From Streptosporangium carneum (GTDB lineage: Bacteria > Actinomycetota > Actinomycetes > Streptosporangiales > Streptosporangiaceae), in the NCBI RefSeq assembly GCF_027922005.1, contig NZ_BSEV01000008.1, positions 186,001-250,000 on the forward strand: DNA of 64,000 nt, given 5' to 3'. A program made the translations under genes and the position numbers. Of the stretch, positions 16,688 to 25,785 are shown piece after piece. The notes beneath the pieces were generated by a model that did not search any database, was not told where the DNA came from, and worked only from the letters and a program-made list of their open reading frames with translations. Each line of letters begins with the position of its first letter. Within the stretch, counting starts at the first letter, position 1.

Positions 16688-17739
16688 CCGCCCGCCCGCT
16701 GCTCGAAGTGGACGGCCTCACCGTCGAGTACGGCCAGGGCCGCGCGCCGTCGCTGCGCGCGGTCGACGGGGTCTCCTTCGACGTGCGTCCCGGCGAGACC
16801 GTCGGCCTGGTCGGCGAGTCGGGCTCGGGCAAGTCGACCATCGCCCGCGCGGTGCTCGGCCTCACCCCGGTCCACTCGGGGGAGATCCGCTTCGACGGAG
16901 CCGACATCACCCGCGCGAACCGCGGGCTCAGACGCACGCTGAGCGCCCGCCTGCAGATGGTGTTCCAGGATCCGTACTCGTCGCTGAACCCGGCGCGGAC
17001 GATCGGCCAGACCCTCGCCGAACCGCTGCTGGTCCACCACAGGCTCCGCCCCGCGCAGGTCGACGCGCGCGTGGCGGCCATGCTGGAGCGCGTCGGCCTG
17101 CCGGCGCAGGCCGCGGAACGCTATCCCGCCCAGTTCTCCGGCGGCCAGCGCCAGCGCGTCGCCATCGCGCGGGCCCTGATGACGTCGGCCGAGCTGGTCG
17201 TGTGCGACGAGCCGGTCAGCGCCCTCGACCTGTCGATCCAGGCGCAGACCCTGAACCTGCTGTCCGAGCTGCAGCGCGAGCTGTCGCTGAGCTACCTGTT
17301 CATCGCGCACGACCTGCCGGTCGTCCGGTACCTGTCCCACCGTGTCGTCGTCCTCTACCACGGGGCCGTCATGGAGACCGGGCCGGTCGAGCTGGTCTAC
17401 GAACGCCCGGCGCACCCCTACACCCGGGCGTTGCTCGCCGCGGTCCCCGACCCCGACCCGAGGGTCAGGAGCGGCCGTCACGACGCGCCCGTCGCCGCCG
17501 CCCAGGCCGCGCCGCGGTCGTCGGCCGTCGGCTGCCCCTTCGCGCCCAGGTGCGCGCACGCCGTCGAGCTGTGCCGTACGGAACGCCCCCCGCTGCTGCC
17601 GCTGCGGGGCGACGGCGTCGCCGGCGGGGCGGCGGTGGCCTGCCACCGGGCCGAGGAACTCATATCCACCGGGAACGACGTCGCGTCCGGCACGGTCGCC
17701 GCGGGCCTCCCGAAAGACATCCAGATGGAGGAAACGTGA
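16684..17739 (+). CDS. Peptide ABC transporter ATP-binding protein (DppF-like)
   Basis: The 351-residue ATPase has Walker [10 protein letters not shown], the Q-loop [11 protein letters not shown], signature FSGGQRQRV, Walker B LVVCDEP and the H-loop IAHDL. The C-terminal oligopeptide-transporter extension includes [14 protein letters not shown]. It should pair with the ATPase half of the fused upstream protein to form the asymmetric motor of the importer. The GTG start overlaps the upstream stop, and its own TGA shares a base with the ATG of the binding-protein gene (TGATG), so all four genes are translationally coupled. Confidence 0.95.
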   Translation: MTARPLLEVDGLTVEYGQGRAPSLRAVDGVSFDVRPGETVGLVGESGSGKSTIARAVLGLTPVHSGEIRFDGADITRANRGLRRTLSARLQMVFQDPYSSLNPARTIGQTLAEPLLVHHRLRPAQVDARVAAMLERVGLPAQAAERYPAQFSGGQRQRVAIARALMTSAELVVCDEPVSALDLSIQAQTLNLLSELQRELSLSYLFIAHDLPVVRYLSHRVVVLYHGAVMETGPVELVYERPAHPYTRALLAAVPDPDPRVRSGRHDAPVAAAQAAPRSSAVGCPFAPRCAHAVELCRTERPPLLPLRGDGVAGGAAVACHRAEELISTGNDVASGTVAAGLPKDIQMEET

Positions 17740-19292
17740 TGTCGGTGATCTCAAGGCATCGCGCCGCGGCCGGGCTGCTCTCGGTCGCGCTCGTCACCGC
17801 TTCGACCGCGGCGTGCGGCGGCCAGGCCTCGGGAGCGGGCGGCTCCGACACCCTCACCGTGATCTCCGGCACCGCGCCGGCGACCCTCGACCCGGTGAAG
17901 GCCAACGTCGGCTCGGACAACTGGTTCGTCAACCTCGCCTACGACACCCTCCTGCGGCTCGGCCCCGACGGCGAGATCCAGCCGGGACTGGCGGAGAAAT
18001 GGGGTTATGTCGGCGAGAACAACAAGGTGTTCGACCTGACGCTGCGCGCCGACGCCAAGTTCGCGGACGGCACGCCGGTGACGGCGCGGGCCGTCGCCGA
18101 CTCGCTGAACTACGCCAGGAAGAACGGCCTCAACTCCGCCACGTGGTCGAGCGCGATCGACTCGGTCACCGCGACGGGACCGCTCACCGTGCGCGTCCGC
18201 TGCGCGACCCCGCACCCGGTGCTGCCGATGCTGCTCAACCAGATCCAGCTCATGGGCTCGGTGATCAGCCCGAAGGGCCTCGCGGACCCGTCGAAGATGG
18301 GCTCGGCGAGTTTCGGCGCGGGACCGTACGTCCTGGACAGCGCGCAGAGCGCCACCGGCGACCACTACACCTACACCCCGAACCCCAACTACTGGGACAA
18401 GTCCCGGATCCACTGGAAGAAGGTGGTCATCAAGGTCGTGACCAACCCGAGTTCCGGCCTGGACGCCGTCAAGACCGGGCAGGCCGACCTGATCCCCGTC
18501 ATCGCCAACCAGGCGGACACCGCGAAGACCTCGGGGCTCGCGGTGATCAACGCCCCCATCGCCTTCGTGGGGGTGAACCTCGCCGACCGGGACGGCACGC
18601 TCGCCGAACCGCTGGGCGACGTGCGCGTCCGACAGGCCCTGAACCACGCCGTCAACCGGCAGGCGATCACCCAGGCGGTCTTCAGGGAGTACGGACAGCC
18701 GACCGCCCAGCTCTCCCTGCCCGGCCTGGACGGCTACGTCTCCGACTACGACAACCGCTATCCCTACGATCCCGAACGGGCGAAGAAGCTGCTCGCCGAG
18801 GCGGGATACCCCGACGGCTTCTCGCTGCGCGCGGAGGTGCAGGGGGTCAACGGGTTCGACCTGGTCCCCCAGGCCGTGTTCCAGCAGTGGAAGCAGATCG
18901 GCGTCACGGTGAACGTCGTCACCGACACGACCGTGGGCGGCTTCCTGGCCAACGCGACGTCCAAGACGTTCCCCGCGCTCGGCTTCGCCTACGGCGGGCT
19001 CCCGACCTATCTCACCTCGCTGGACTGGATGCTCCCCCACACCTCCGCCTTCAACCCCTTCGCCTCCAAGGACGACAAGCTGACCGCGATGCTGGCCGAG
19101 GCCGCCGCGGCTCCGGAGAGCAAGCAGGCCGGGCTCTACCGGAACGCCATGCGGTACGTCGTCGACCAGGCGTGGTTCGTCGCCGTCGCCCGGCAGGACA
19201 ACATCTACGCCTACAACGACAAGAAGCTCACCGGGGTGACGGTCGCCCCCGGCTACCTGCCCGACCTCGCGTGGACCGTCGCGCCCAAGTGA
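17739..19292 (+). CDS. Extracellular solute-binding lipoprotein of the peptide importer
   Basis: The 517-residue protein starts with a lipoprotein signal (hydrophobic core GLLSVALVTAS, lipobox TAAC with Cys near residue 25). It then follows family 5 solute-binding proteins: ISGTAPATLDPVKANVGSDNWFVNLAYDTLLRL, FDLTLRADAKFADGTPVTARAV, VRQALNHAVNRQAI and YDPERAKKLLAEAGYPDGF. Such proteins capture di- or oligopeptides, nickel, opines or other amides outside the cell. The context of amide and ester hydrolases suggests a non-peptide amide or glycoside substrate, but this is inference. GGAGG lies before the ATG at 17739. Confidence 0.95.
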   Translation: MSVISRHRAAAGLLSVALVTASTAACGGQASGAGGSDTLTVISGTAPATLDPVKANVGSDNWFVNLAYDTLLRLGPDGEIQPGLAEKWGYVGENNKVFDLTLRADAKFADGTPVTARAVADSLNYARKNGLNSATWSSAIDSVTATGPLTVRVRCATPHPVLPMLLNQIQLMGSVISPKGLADPSKMGSASFGAGPYVLDSAQSATGDHYTYTPNPNYWDKSRIHWKKVVIKVVTNPSSGLDAVKTGQADLIPVIANQADTAKTSGLAVINAPIAFVGVNLADRDGTLAEPLGDVRVRQALNHAVNRQAITQAVFREYGQPTAQLSLPGLDGYVSDYDNRYPYDPERAKKLLAEAGYPDGFSLRAEVQGVNGFDLVPQAVFQQWKQIGVTVNVVTDTTVGGFLANATSKTFPALGFAYGGLPTYLTSLDWMLPHTSAFNPFASKDDKLTAMLAEAAAAPESKQAGLYRNAMRYVVDQAWFVAVARQDNIYAYNDKKLTGVTVAPGYLPDLAWTVAPK

Positions 19293-19392
19293 CGGGCGGA
19301 GAGCGGGGCCGGGCGGACCGGCTCCGCCCTCCACGATGCGACATATCCCGCTGAAACGGACATACCTACTGGAACAGACGAAGGAGCACCCG

Positions 19393-20991
19393 ATGATCGC
19401 GCACACCCGGCACGGAGCCGTCGAGGGGGCGGCCGACGGGCCGGTCACCGTCTTCAAGGGCGTCCCGTTCGCCGCCTCCCCGGTCGGTGAGCTGCGCTTT
19501 CGCCCGCCGCGCCCGCCAGCGCCGTGGACCGGCGTCAGGCCCGCCCTCGAGTACGGCCCGGCGGTCCCCCAGTCGTACGACGCCCTCGCCGAGGAGATGC
19601 TCGGCCGGGGCCCCTTCCCCGCCTCCGAGGAATCCTGCCTGAACCTGAACGTCTGGACGCCCGGCGTCGACGGCGAACGGCGTCCGGTGATGGTCTGGAT
19701 CCACGGCGGGGCGTTCCTCAACGGCTCGGGCGGCGACGTCACCTACGACGGGGCACGCCTGGCCGCGCGGCACGACGTGGTCGTCGTGACGGTCAACTAC
19801 CGGGTCGGCGTCCTGGGCTTCCTCCACCTCGCCGACGCGCTGGGCGAGGAGTACGCCGGATCAGGCAACCTCGGGCTCCTCGACCAGATCGCGGCACTGC
19901 GCTGGGTGGGCGAGAACATCGAGGCGTTCGGCGGCGACCCGGGAAACGTCACGGTGTTCGGCCAGTCGGCCGGAGCCATGAGCATCGTGACCCTGCTGAC
20001 CGTGCCCGCGGCCGAGGGGCTGTTCCACCGGGCCGTCGCGCAGAGCGGCAGCGCGGAGCTCGTGCGCGACCCTGGGCTCGCCGCCGCGGTGACGCGTGAG
20101 CTCCTCGACCTGCTCGGCGTCGACGAGCCTGCCGAACAGCGGTTGCGGGAGATCCCCGTCGCCGACCTGATCTCCGCCGAGGAGGCGCTGTGCTCGGCGA
20201 TGCGGGCACGAGGCGACGGGGTGGGACTGCCGTTCACCCCCGTCGTCGACGGAGTCGTCCTTCCCGCCAGACCGCTGGACGCGATCCGGGGCGGGGCGGT
20301 GCCCGCCGTACCGCTCCTGCTCGGCGCCAACCGGGAGGAGGGCAGGCTCTTCCTCCTCACCCCGCAACCACCCGTCCCCGACGAGGCAGCGCTCACCGCG
20401 CTCTTCGCCGACTCCTGCGCCGACGGCGTCGAGGCGCTGGAGACCTTCCGCTCGCTGGACCCCGGGGCGAGCCCGGCGGAGCTGGTGGCGACGCTCATCG
20501 GGACGCGGCTGTTCGTCGCGCCCACCGACCGGCTCGCCGAGGCCTACGCCGCGCTGACGCCGGACGTCTGGCGCTACCTGTTCGCCTGGCGTTCCCGGGC
20601 GCGCGACGGCGTGCTCGGAGCGTGCCACTCCATGGAGCTGCCGTTCGTCTTCGACAACCTGGACCAGCCGGGCGTGCGCCTCTTCACCGGACCGAACCCC
20701 CCGCAGACGCTGGCCGACAACATGGGCGAGGCGTGGGCGGCGTTCGCGCGGCACGGGCGGATGCCCGCCGACTGGCCGCGCTACGACGCGGACAGTCGGT
20801 GGACCAGGGTGTTCGACACCGCGGACACGACCGAGCGCGACCCCTTCGGCCCGCTGCGACGGCTGGACGTCGGCGCGGAGTCCGGCGTGCGGTCCGGCGC
20901 GGGATCGGGCGCGCAGTTCAGCACGAGATCGGGTGCGCGGTCCGGCGCGGGATCCGGTGCGGGGTCCGGCGCGGGATCCGGTGCGGGATGA
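19393..20991 (+). CDS. Type B carboxylesterase with a Gly-Ser-Ala repeat tail
   Basis: The 532-residue protein is a carboxylesterase of the cholinesterase fold: IHGGAFLNGSGG oxyanion hole (near 104-114), nucleophile S192 in FGQSAGAMS, and a late His in GACHSMELPFVF. No signal peptide is seen, so it is probably cytoplasmic. The last 35 residues are a degenerate repeat of SGAGSGA units that the family lacks. The ATG at 19393 follows AAGGAG at eight bases. It lies 100 bases after the binding-protein gene and probably belongs to the same transcript, hydrolysing an imported ester. Confidence 0.92.
   Translation: MIAHTRHGAVEGAADGPVTVFKGVPFAASPVGELRFRPPRPPAPWTGVRPALEYGPAVPQSYDALAEEMLGRGPFPASEESCLNLNVWTPGVDGERRPVMVWIHGGAFLNGSGGDVTYDGARLAARHDVVVVTVNYRVGVLGFLHLADALGEEYAGSGNLGLLDQIAALRWVGENIEAFGGDPGNVTVFGQSAGAMSIVTLLTVPAAEGLFHRAVAQSGSAELVRDPGLAAAVTRELLDLLGVDEPAEQRLREIPVADLISAEEALCSAMRARGDGVGLPFTPVVDGVVLPARPLDAIRGGAVPAVPLLLGANREEGRLFLLTPQPPVPDEAALTALFADSCADGVEALETFRSLDPGASPAELVATLIGTRLFVAPTDRLAEAYAALTPDVWRYLFAWRSRARDGVLGACHSMELPFVFDNLDQPGVRLFTGPNPPQTLADNMGEAWAAFARHGRMPADWPRYDADSRWTRVFDTADTTERDPFGPLRRLDVGAESGVRSGAGSGAQFSTRSGARSGAGSGAGSGAGSGAG
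20872..20990 (+). repeat. Short GC-rich repeats coding the esterase tail
   Basis: Units close to GGTGCGGGATCCGGCGCG repeat imperfectly and encode the Ser-Gly-Ala-Gly tail of the carboxylesterase. The regular period suggests slippage growth at the 3' end of the gene. Confidence 0.75.
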
Positions 20992-21045
20992 CGCGCCGCA
21001 CCGCTTTCCGTCCCACCCGCCTGACCGACCAGGGAAGATAGGGAT

Positions 21046-21651
21046 ATGAGTACTTCCGGCCGGACCCAGGCACGCGGTGAGGCCCGTAAGGAGCACATCC
21101 TCGAGGTAGCCTTCAAGATCTTCGCGGAGAACGGCTACCGTGGCGCCTCGATCGCGGACATCGCCGAGGGATGCGGCCTGTCGCAACCCGGTCTGCTGCA
21201 CCACTTCTCCACCAAGGCCGACCTGCTGGCCGGGGTCCTGGAGCACCGCGACAGGCTCGACGCGGAGAAGTTCCACATGGACGAGCCGACCCCCGGCATC
21301 GCCGCCCTGAAGCGTTACGTCAAGCTCGTCGAGTACAACGCGCACCTGCCCGGACTGGTGAAACTGTTCGCCATCGTGACCGGCGAGGCCGCGGTCAACA
21401 GCGCGCACCCGGCGCACGAGTGGGTCGTCGCCCGCTATCACAGACGCATCGGCGACCTCGCCGCCAGCCTACGGCTGGGCGTCGACGACGGCTCGATCCG
21501 CGCCGACGTCGACACGACGGCGACGGCCCGCCGGGTGTTCGCCATGATGGACGGCCTGCAGCTGCAGTGGCTGCTGCACCCCGAGCAGGTGGACATGCCC
21601 GGCCTGTTCCGCTCGTTCGTCGACGACCTGATCGCCGAGATCACCCCCTGA
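21046..21651 (+). CDS. TetR-family transcriptional regulator
   Basis: The 201-residue protein has a TetR helix-turn-helix at about residues 15-60 (RKEHILEVAFKIFAENGYRGASIADIAEGCGLSQPGLLHHFSTKADLL), followed by a helical ligand-binding domain. It lies 54 bases after the carboxylesterase and may share the importer transcript. The two related palindromes at 12354 and 13787 are the natural candidates for its binding sites, which would make it the pathway regulator. No such palindrome lies directly before its own ATG. A weak GGGAT-type ribosome site precedes it. Confidence 0.9.
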   Translation: MSTSGRTQARGEARKEHILEVAFKIFAENGYRGASIADIAEGCGLSQPGLLHHFSTKADLLAGVLEHRDRLDAEKFHMDEPTPGIAALKRYVKLVEYNAHLPGLVKLFAIVTGEAAVNSAHPAHEWVVARYHRRIGDLAASLRLGVDDGSIRADVDTTATARRVFAMMDGLQLQWLLHPEQVDMPGLFRSFVDDLIAEITP

Positions 21652-21736
21652 CCGCGGCCGTCGGCCGCCCGGCGACGGTCCGCGGGGCGGCCGGGGATGG
21701 CATGCTGGGAAAACCGCCATCACGAGGAGACCCGGG

Positions 21737-22003
21737 ATGACCCACCCCTTCGGCATGCAGCCCGCGCCCCGGCGCACCCCCCTCAGCGCGGAGGAGAAGG
21801 CCAGGAGCGAGACGAACTTCGCCCCCCTGGTCGCCGAGAGCCTCATGGCCAACGGACGGTTCAGTGTGAGCGCCGACACCCCGGAGATGGCGGAGCTGTT
21901 CCAGCGGGTCGCCCGCAGGGTGGGCGACATGCTCGGGCGGCCCGTGGTCAGCTACGCCAACGGCAGGCGCATCGTGATCACCTTCGGCCAGGAGACCTCC
22001 TGA
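21737..22003 (+). CDS. Small protein of unknown function
   Basis: The 88-residue product (MTHPFGMQPAPRRTPL at the start, YANGRRIVITFGQ near the end) has no signal peptide or membrane helix. It appears to hold one helix-rich middle part (SAEEKARSETNFAPLVAESLM) and a C-terminal beta hairpin. I do not recognise a family. GAGGAGA precedes the ATG at about eight bases and codon bias is strong, so it is likely real. It follows the TetR gene by 85 bases. Confidence 0.65.
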   Translation: MTHPFGMQPAPRRTPLSAEEKARSETNFAPLVAESLMANGRFSVSADTPEMAELFQRVARRVGDMLGRPVVSYANGRRIVITFGQETS

Positions 22004-22169
22004 CTCCGCGCCCCCTGAGGGGACACGGGCCGGTGAAGACCGGCTCCTGACGGGACACGGACTGACGAAGGCCGGCTCATGGTGCCTTGTCAGGCAACGA
22101 CTGCCCTGTGGCTTGCGACGCGCCGGTCGGGATCCGTTCTCGGCCGGCGCGTTCTCCATCCCCTGCGCC

Positions 22170-22775
22170 TCACACCGCAACGCTCTCCCGCGTAGGTGGA
22201 GTGGCACCGACGACCGCCCAAGCCGCCTCGATCATGCGGAAGATCTCGTCCACCGCGGTCTGCGGATCGTCCGTTTCGCGGGCGACCGAGAAGGCGTCGA
22301 CCACGAAGCGTGCGATCGCGCCACAGGTCGGCGTGGTCTGCGGCACGTCCAGGTCGGCGGCGATGGCCGTTGCCAGCGACCGGGCGTGGCGCTGTCTCAT
22401 CGACTCCTCGTACTGCCGCAGCGCCGGTGATTCCTCGATCATGCGCCACAGCGGGGCGGCGCCGTCCGCCGTGCAGTGCCGCACCATGGCGTGGATCTCG
22501 CGGCGCAGGGCGGGGATGAGCGCCTCGTGCGGCCGGCGGTCGGTGACCGCCCGCACGAGGCGCTGCTCGAAGTCCTCGTCCTGCTCGAAGACCAGGGCTT
22601 CCTTCGAGCTGAAGTGGGAGAAGAGCGTGGTCACGGCCACGTCGGCCTCGGCGGCCACCTCGCGGATGCCCACCGCTTCGTAGCCGCGCTCGGAGAACAG
22701 GCGCAGGGCGGTGTCGGCGATCTTCTGGCGGGTCGCGGCCTTCTTACGCTCGCGGCGTCCGGGCTGCTCGGTCAC
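22170..22775 (-). CDS. TetR-family transcriptional regulator
   Basis: The 201-residue protein has the TetR DNA-binding domain at about residues 12-58 (ATRQKIADTALRLFSERGYEAVGIREVAAEADVAVTTLFSHFSSKEALVF) and an all-helical C-terminal domain. The start is GTG 22775. It is divergent from a quinone-oxidoreductase-like gene, and the 70-base gap carries repeated CTAACCGTTAG-like elements, which makes it the likely repressor of both genes. Confidence 0.92.
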   Translation of the reverse strand: MTEQPGRRERKKAATRQKIADTALRLFSERGYEAVGIREVAAEADVAVTTLFSHFSSKEALVFEQDEDFEQRLVRAVTDRRPHEALIPALRREIHAMVRHCTADGAAPLWRMIEESPALRQYEESMRQRHARSLATAIAADLDVPQTTPTCGAIARFVVDAFSVARETDDPQTAVDEIFRMIEAAWAVVGATPPTRESVAV

Positions 22776-22778
22776 GCG

Positions 22779-22836
22779 TTAACACTACCAGGTGTGAAAA
22801 CCTAACCGTTTCAAAAAGCTAACGGTTAGTGTTATG
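22779..22836. promoter_or_regulatory. Operator cluster between tetR and the oxidoreductase gene
   Basis: CTAACGGTTAG (22819-22829) is a perfect palindrome around a central G. CTAACCGTTTC (22802-22812) is a second, imperfect copy 17 bases away. Outside them TAACACTACC (22780-22789) and GGTTAGTGTTA (22825-22835) form a longer inverted pair. The sites would cover both divergent promoters. Confidence 0.65.
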
Positions 22837-22845
22837 GTCTGCCGC

Positions 22846-23739
22846 ATGAGGAAAGTGAACTTCACCGAGTTCGGCGGTCCGGACGTCCTGCACATCATTG
22901 AGGTCGAGGAACCCCACGCGGGCCCCGGCCAGGTACGCATAGCGGTGCGGGCAGCAGGCGTGAACCCCGTCGACTGGAGAATCCGTGAAGGCCAGATCCT
23001 GAAGGCCCATCCGATCCGGCTGCCCGCCGGAGTCGGACTGGACGCCTCAGGAGTGGTCGACGAGATCGGGGAGGGCGTCGAAGGGTTCGAAATCGGCGAC
23101 CGCGTGTTCGGCGAAGGCGCTGACACCTATGCCGAGTTCGCCGTGCTCTCGGCCTGGGCTCGGATGCCCGACGGCCTGTCCTTCGAAGAGGCGGCCGGAT
23201 ATCCCTCCGTGGTCGAGACCGCGCTGCGCGTCATCGGCCAGGTCGGCGTCCAGCCCGGGCAGACACTCCTTGTCAGTGGTGCCTCCGGCGGAGTCGGGTC
23301 CGCGGTGCTGCAGATCGCCCGCGACCGTGGCATCACGGTGATCGGCACGGCCGGGGCGGCGAACCAGGACTATCTGCGCAGCCTCGGTGCCCTCGCCACG
23401 ACATACGGCCCCGGCTGGGTCGACAGAGTGCGCCGGCTCGGTCCCGTCGACGCGGCCCTCGATCTCGCCGGCTCCGGCGTGATTCCCGAACTCCTGGAGC
23501 TGACCCGGGACCCGCAGAGGGTCGTCTCCATCGCCGACCTCAGCGCGCCGCAGTTCGGCGTCCGATTCTCCGGCGAGGCCGGAAGCGTGCCGGAAGCACT
23601 CGCCGAGGCCGCCGCGCTCATCGCGCGGGGGAAGCTCCACATCCCGGTCGACAAGTCCTACACGTTGGCCGAAGCCGCGAAGGCGCACATCGACAGCCGC
23701 GCCGGCCACACACGCGGCCGCCGCGTCATCCTCGTTTAG
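22846..23739 (+). CDS. NADP-dependent quinone oxidoreductase-like protein (MDR superfamily)
   Basis: The 297-residue protein follows the zinc-less medium-chain dehydrogenase plan: a GroES-like N-terminal half (FTEFGGPDVLHIIEVEEPHAGPGQVRIAV, AAGVNPVDWRIREG, GLDASGVVDEIGEGV), then a Rossmann half with LLVSGASGGVGSAVLQIARDRG. The usual catalytic zinc ligands are absent. Such proteins reduce quinones or other activated double bonds with NADPH. The ATG at 22846 is preferred because MRKVNFTEFGG is the normal N-terminus. A second ATG lies 12 bases upstream. It is divergent from, and probably repressed by, the TetR protein. Confidence 0.9.
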   Translation: MRKVNFTEFGGPDVLHIIEVEEPHAGPGQVRIAVRAAGVNPVDWRIREGQILKAHPIRLPAGVGLDASGVVDEIGEGVEGFEIGDRVFGEGADTYAEFAVLSAWARMPDGLSFEEAAGYPSVVETALRVIGQVGVQPGQTLLVSGASGGVGSAVLQIARDRGITVIGTAGAANQDYLRSLGALATTYGPGWVDRVRRLGPVDAALDLAGSGVIPELLELTRDPQRVVSIADLSAPQFGVRFSGEAGSVPEALAEAAALIARGKLHIPVDKSYTLAEAAKAHIDSRAGHTRGRRVILV

Positions 23740-23779
23740 TGCCGCCTCAGGCGACGTTCGCCCTTCCGCAGAACAGAAC

Positions 23780-24565
23780 CTAGCGGGACATGGACCGGTG
23801 GAGGCCGGCGAGCGGGGCGAGCTCGGCCGTCGGGACCGCGAGCCGTACGTCGTCGGCGATGACGTCCACCTGCTCCCACGTGACGTAGCGGCTGTTTCTG
23901 TGCAGGCGGCGGACCACGGCCGCGACCAGCGCGGGAGCCTGCCCCGCCGGACCGCGCTCGTAGCCGAACAGCTGACCCGTGTGCCGGGGGACCACGATGA
24001 GACCCGCGACGCGGAAGGCGTGCTGCACCTCGCCCAGCATCGGCCCGTCCTGGCTGAGCCGGACGTCGGCCACCTGCCCCACCAGCGCGCCCGAGTCGTC
24101 GACGACGCGACGCCCGATGAGATCGCTCATGCGCAGCCGTCCGGTGAGGTCGCCCCTCCTGGCCGGGCGGCGCTCCCCCGCCGCGGTCTCGACGCCGCTG
24201 CCGGGAAGCGGGGCGATGACGTTGACCCTGACCCAGTGTTCGAGGGCCGCCTCCTGGACGTCGCCGCCCACCGTGACCGCGCTGCCGATCTCGGACACCG
24301 TGATCATGGGAATTCGCTGGGGGCCGGGGTCCTCCTCGGGACGGAACAGCTCGGTCACACCCACGACCAGGCGGCCGACGACGCCGCCGATCCGCGGGCC
24401 CAGGGCGAGCGGCCCGGCCAGGATCGCCAGGACGTAGGGGCGGCCCTGCTCGTCCGTCGTCAGCTCCAGGTCGTCGACCTTGCAGATCATGCGGCCGTCC
24501 TCGGCTCTGACGACCTGCCGGTCGAGCAGGTGGAGCTGCGCGTGCAGGGTTCTGGCCGTCGTCAT
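23780..24565 (-). CDS. PRC-barrel domain protein
   Basis: The 261-residue protein has two beta-barrel-like parts. The first (about residues 8-75) starts LHAQLHLLDRQVVRAEDGRMICKVDDLEL. The second (about 145-215) reads MSDLIGRRVVDDSGALVGQVADVRL. Both have the PRC-barrel pattern of a strand, an Asp-Gly turn and Val-Asp-Asp-Leu. No membrane segment is seen. PRC barrels bind RNA, metal or protein partners; in magnesium-transporter-linked proteins they sit on the cytosolic side. The ATG shares ATGA with the stop of the NRAMP-like gene, so it is likely a cytosolic partner of that transporter. Confidence 0.85.
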   Translation of the reverse strand: MTTARTLHAQLHLLDRQVVRAEDGRMICKVDDLELTTDEQGRPYVLAILAGPLALGPRIGGVVGRLVVGVTELFRPEEDPGPQRIPMITVSEIGSAVTVGGDVQEAALEHWVRVNVIAPLPGSGVETAAGERRPARRGDLTGRLRMSDLIGRRVVDDSGALVGQVADVRLSQDGPMLGEVQHAFRVAGLIVVPRHTGQLFGYERGPAGQAPALVAAVVRRLHRNSRYVTWEQVDVIADDVRLAVPTAELAPLAGLHRSMSR

Positions 24566-25785
24566 TGTCCCGCCTTCGTCGCGATCATCAGGGGGATCGC
24601 CGCCACGGCCGCCACGACGAGCAGGATCATGTAGGCGGTGCCGAGGAAGTTGGAGAAGCGGCCGTTGACCTTGTCCCCCATGTAGTCGGGATCGTTGGCG
24701 ATCATCAGCACGGGCAGGTAGGTCAGCGGCAGCGCGGCGGCGGAGAAGACGAGCGAGTACTCCGTCACCTTGATGGGGTCGACGGTCGTCAGGATCAGCG
24801 CGGTGGCGACGATCACGGCGACCAGCACGGAGGCGTGGAACCTGGCCGCGTCCTTCGGCCTGACGTACTTTCCCCACTGCCAGCCGAAGTACTGGCTCAG
24901 CGTGTAACCGGACGACAGGGCGGTCTCCAGCGTCGCGCCGAACGTCGCGGCGAAGACCCCGAAGATCACCGCGGCCAGCCCGATCTTCCCGAGGGCGAGT
25001 CCCGCGGGCAGCACCATCTGGCCCAGCGTGTCCACCTGCACCTGCGCGGGCAGGAAGAGCGTGGCGGCACAGGCCGCGATGACCAGCGACAGGAACCCCC
25101 CGAGCGGGAAACCGACGAACACGTTGGCCCGCGCGGTGACCAGGTCCTTGCGCGTCCAGCGTTCCTCGACGCCTCCCGAGGAGAAGAAGAACACCTCGTA
25201 CGGCGTCATCGCCGCGCCCAGCAGGGCGATCGCGTAGTACCAGTAGGTGGGGACGGGCTCGTCGGGAGGCGGGCTCGTCAGCTGGCGGGTCAGCTCGCCG
25301 ACGTCGGGGTCCAGCTGCCACAGCGCCACGGCGAAGGCGACCAGCGCCAGCCCCGCCAGGCCGAAGACCTTCTCCATCGTGGAGAACCTGACCCGCCACA
25401 TCACCAGCCACGCCGTCAGGCCGACCGCGGGCACCCAGAGCAGGTAGTTCACCCCCGTGGCCAGCTCCAGGGCGAGCGCCGCGCCGCCGATCTCGGCGGC
25501 CAGCGTGAGCAGGTTGATGCCGAACGACGCCCCCAGGTTGACCAGTCCCGCGCGCGGCCCGAGCCGTTCGCGCACCAGGTCGAAGACCGGGCGCTGGGAC
25601 ACCGCGGCGATCCTGCCCGACATCTCGGCGAACAGGCAGATCCCCACGACGCCGACGACGACCACCCAGGCCAGCGACATCCCGAACCGGGCTCCCACCA
25701 GGGAGTTGGCCACCAGGTCGCCGATGTCGACGAACCCGCCGATGGCGGTGAGGATGCCGAGCGTCACGGCGAACACCTTCTTCAC
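24562..25785 (-). CDS. NRAMP-like divalent metal transporter with altered metal-site motifs
   Basis: The 407-residue membrane protein has about eleven hydrophobic helices in NRAMP order. Where classic NRAMP proteins have DPGN in helix 1, it has D20-I-G-D23 (GGFVDIGDL). Helix 6 reads GAAMTPYEVFFFSSGG where MPHN is expected. Loss of the metal-binding Met and Asn is a trait of the NRAMP-related magnesium transporters and other divergent branches. It is therefore more likely a magnesium-type or other hard-cation carrier than a manganese/iron importer. The GTG at 25785 overlaps the stop of the lipoprotein gene (GTGA). Confidence 0.85.
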   Translation of the reverse strand: MKKVFAVTLGILTAIGGFVDIGDLVANSLVGARFGMSLAWVVVVGVVGICLFAEMSGRIAAVSQRPVFDLVRERLGPRAGLVNLGASFGINLLTLAAEIGGAALALELATGVNYLLWVPAVGLTAWLVMWRVRFSTMEKVFGLAGLALVAFAVALWQLDPDVGELTRQLTSPPPDEPVPTYWYYAIALLGAAMTPYEVFFFSSGGVEERWTRKDLVTARANVFVGFPLGGFLSLVIAACAATLFLPAQVQVDTLGQMVLPAGLALGKIGLAAVIFGVFAATFGATLETALSSGYTLSQYFGWQWGKYVRPKDAARFHASVLVAVIVATALILTTVDPIKVTEYSLVFSAAALPLTYLPVLMIANDPDYMGDKVNGRFSNFLGTAYMILLVVAAVAAIPLMIATKAGQ

